NCBI GenBank assembly: GCA_021641325.1
Contig: JAJXPD010000007.1
Coordinates: forward strand, 8,987 to 25,042
Source of the DNA: Opitutales bacterium
GTDB lineage: Bacteria; Verrucomicrobiota; Verrucomicrobiia; Opitutales; Intestinicryptomonadaceae
Direction of reading: 5' to 3'
DNA length: 16,056 bases
Shown here: positions 15,508-16,056 of the stretch, piece by piece
Position numbering within the stretch: position 1 is the first letter of the stretch
Layout: each line of letters begins with the position of its first letter
The notes under the pieces: generated by a model
Told to the model about the DNA's origin: nothing
The model's input: only the letters and a program-made list of their open reading frames with translations
Databases searched by the model: none
Position numbers and translations under genes: made by a program

Positions 15508-15511
15508 CGAA

Positions 15512-16056
15512 ATGGCATACCAACTCATTTACACAAGCGCGCCGGCGTCGCTCACACTGGGCAGAACGGGTTTTTCGACCGTCGCCCGCACGCGCGACAT
15601 GCCCGAAAAACTCGCCGCCGCCGTCGAAAGGTGCGGAGTCTACGAAATAGGCTCCGGCGAAGTGTTCTCGCACAAAACCCTGCAATACGGCGGACAGACA
15701 TGGCATATCCTCACGCGCATGCGCGACGCGGGGACGGACTACACAAACAGAAACAACTACGTCGCCCACCACATCGCGATTCCGCAAAGCGACATCGGCG
15801 GACTCGCAAATCCCGCCGAAATTCTGGCGCAGTGGAGCGGCTGGGTGTCGAAATGGAGCGGCGGCCCGCGCTACGTCGGCGAAGTTTTCGGGCTTGAAAA
15901 CATCAAGGCTAAAAACTCCCTGCCCGCAAAAAACTGGGAAAAATATTTCGGCAACCCCGCAAAGGCCGCGCTGCTTTCGAACTGCCCCGCGCAGATTTCG
16001 GCGTCGCCCGACGACGCGCGGACGCTGCTCGACCTCTTCTCCGAAAGCCTGCTGCT
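15512..16056 (+). CDS. GTPase-associated protein 1 (GAP1)-like, 3' end beyond the window
   Basis: The gene starts 4 bases after the stop of the GTPase gene and is open to the window end, so 181 codons are seen. The protein begins MAYQLIYTSAPASLTLGRTGFSTVARTRDMPEKL. This QLIYTSA...GRxGFxTVARxRDxP pattern, followed by a TWHILTRMRDAGTDYTNRNNYVAHHIAI segment, is what I recall as the N-terminal domain of the GAP1 family (GAP1-N2), which occurs beside double-GTPases. Its biochemical role is not known; it is thought to be a partner of the GTPase. No signal peptide or membrane segment is visible. The tight spacing points to one operon, and further members such as vWA or effector proteins may lie just beyond the window. 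Confidence 0.75.
   Translation, partial: MAYQLIYTSAPASLTLGRTGFSTVARTRDMPEKLAAAVERCGVYEIGSGEVFSHKTLQYGGQTWHILTRMRDAGTDYTNRNNYVAHHIAIPQSDIGGLANPAEILAQWSGWVSKWSGGPRYVGEVFGLENIKAKNSLPAKNWEKYFGNPAKAALLSNCPAQISASPDDARTLLDLFSESLL

Overview
The window is a GC-rich bacterial chromosome segment that looks like Verrucomicrobiota, or a close PVC relative. That is an inference from the pseudopilin cassette, the style of the ECF sigma/anti-sigma pair, the Tat-type export signal and the weak use of Shine-Dalgarno sequences. No taxonomic marker was searched, so the assignment is tentative.

Layout. (1) Positions 1-3826, minus strand: a run of five type II secretion/type IV pilus-like pseudopilin genes, the last cut by the window edge. 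In order of transcription they are two GspG-like, one GspH-like, one GspI/PilV-like and one GspJ/PilW-like. The set resembles the pseudopilin-like cassette known from Verrucomicrobia as Verru_Chthon. (2) Positions 3874-6336, minus strand: obgE (ribosome-assembly GTPase without the C-terminal OCT domain) preceded by argH (argininosuccinate lyase). (3) Positions 6456-7586, plus strand: an exported right-handed beta-helix protein, with a promoter placed so that its mRNA is probably leaderless. (4) Positions 7919-10696, plus strand: pyruvate phosphate dikinase with lysine/alanine-rich tails at both ends, behind a roughly 220-base leader and followed by a clear terminator. (5) Positions 10887-10961, minus strand: a CAU-anticodon tRNA, probably elongator Met, with its own promoter and terminator. 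(6) Positions 11251-11830, minus strand: the rplU-rpmA ribosomal protein operon with a strong terminator. (7) Positions 11831-12456: about 625 bases without a gene, holding a cluster of small hairpins, an imperfect direct repeat and terminator-like stems. (8) Positions 12457-13526, minus strand: an ECF sigma factor and its likely membrane-bound anti-sigma factor, translationally coupled, behind a TGAAAC-N16-CGTC promoter of the type ECF sigma factors read. (9) Positions 13774-16056, plus strand: a zinc-ribbon GTPase and a second gene just behind it, cut by the window end, that resembles GTPase-associated protein 1.

How they work together. Regions 2 to 6 are mostly housekeeping: arginine synthesis, ribosome assembly and translation, and PEP/pyruvate interconversion. 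The accessory interest is at the two ends. The left end is a secretion or pilus-like cassette. The right end is a divergent locus: a sigma/anti-sigma signalling pair on one side, and on the other a two-gene operon that resembles the computationally described double-GTPase/GAP1 systems predicted to act in NTP-dependent biological conflict. Nothing in the sequence proves that the sigma factor controls the GTPase operon; I found its promoter-like site facing only the sigma gene.
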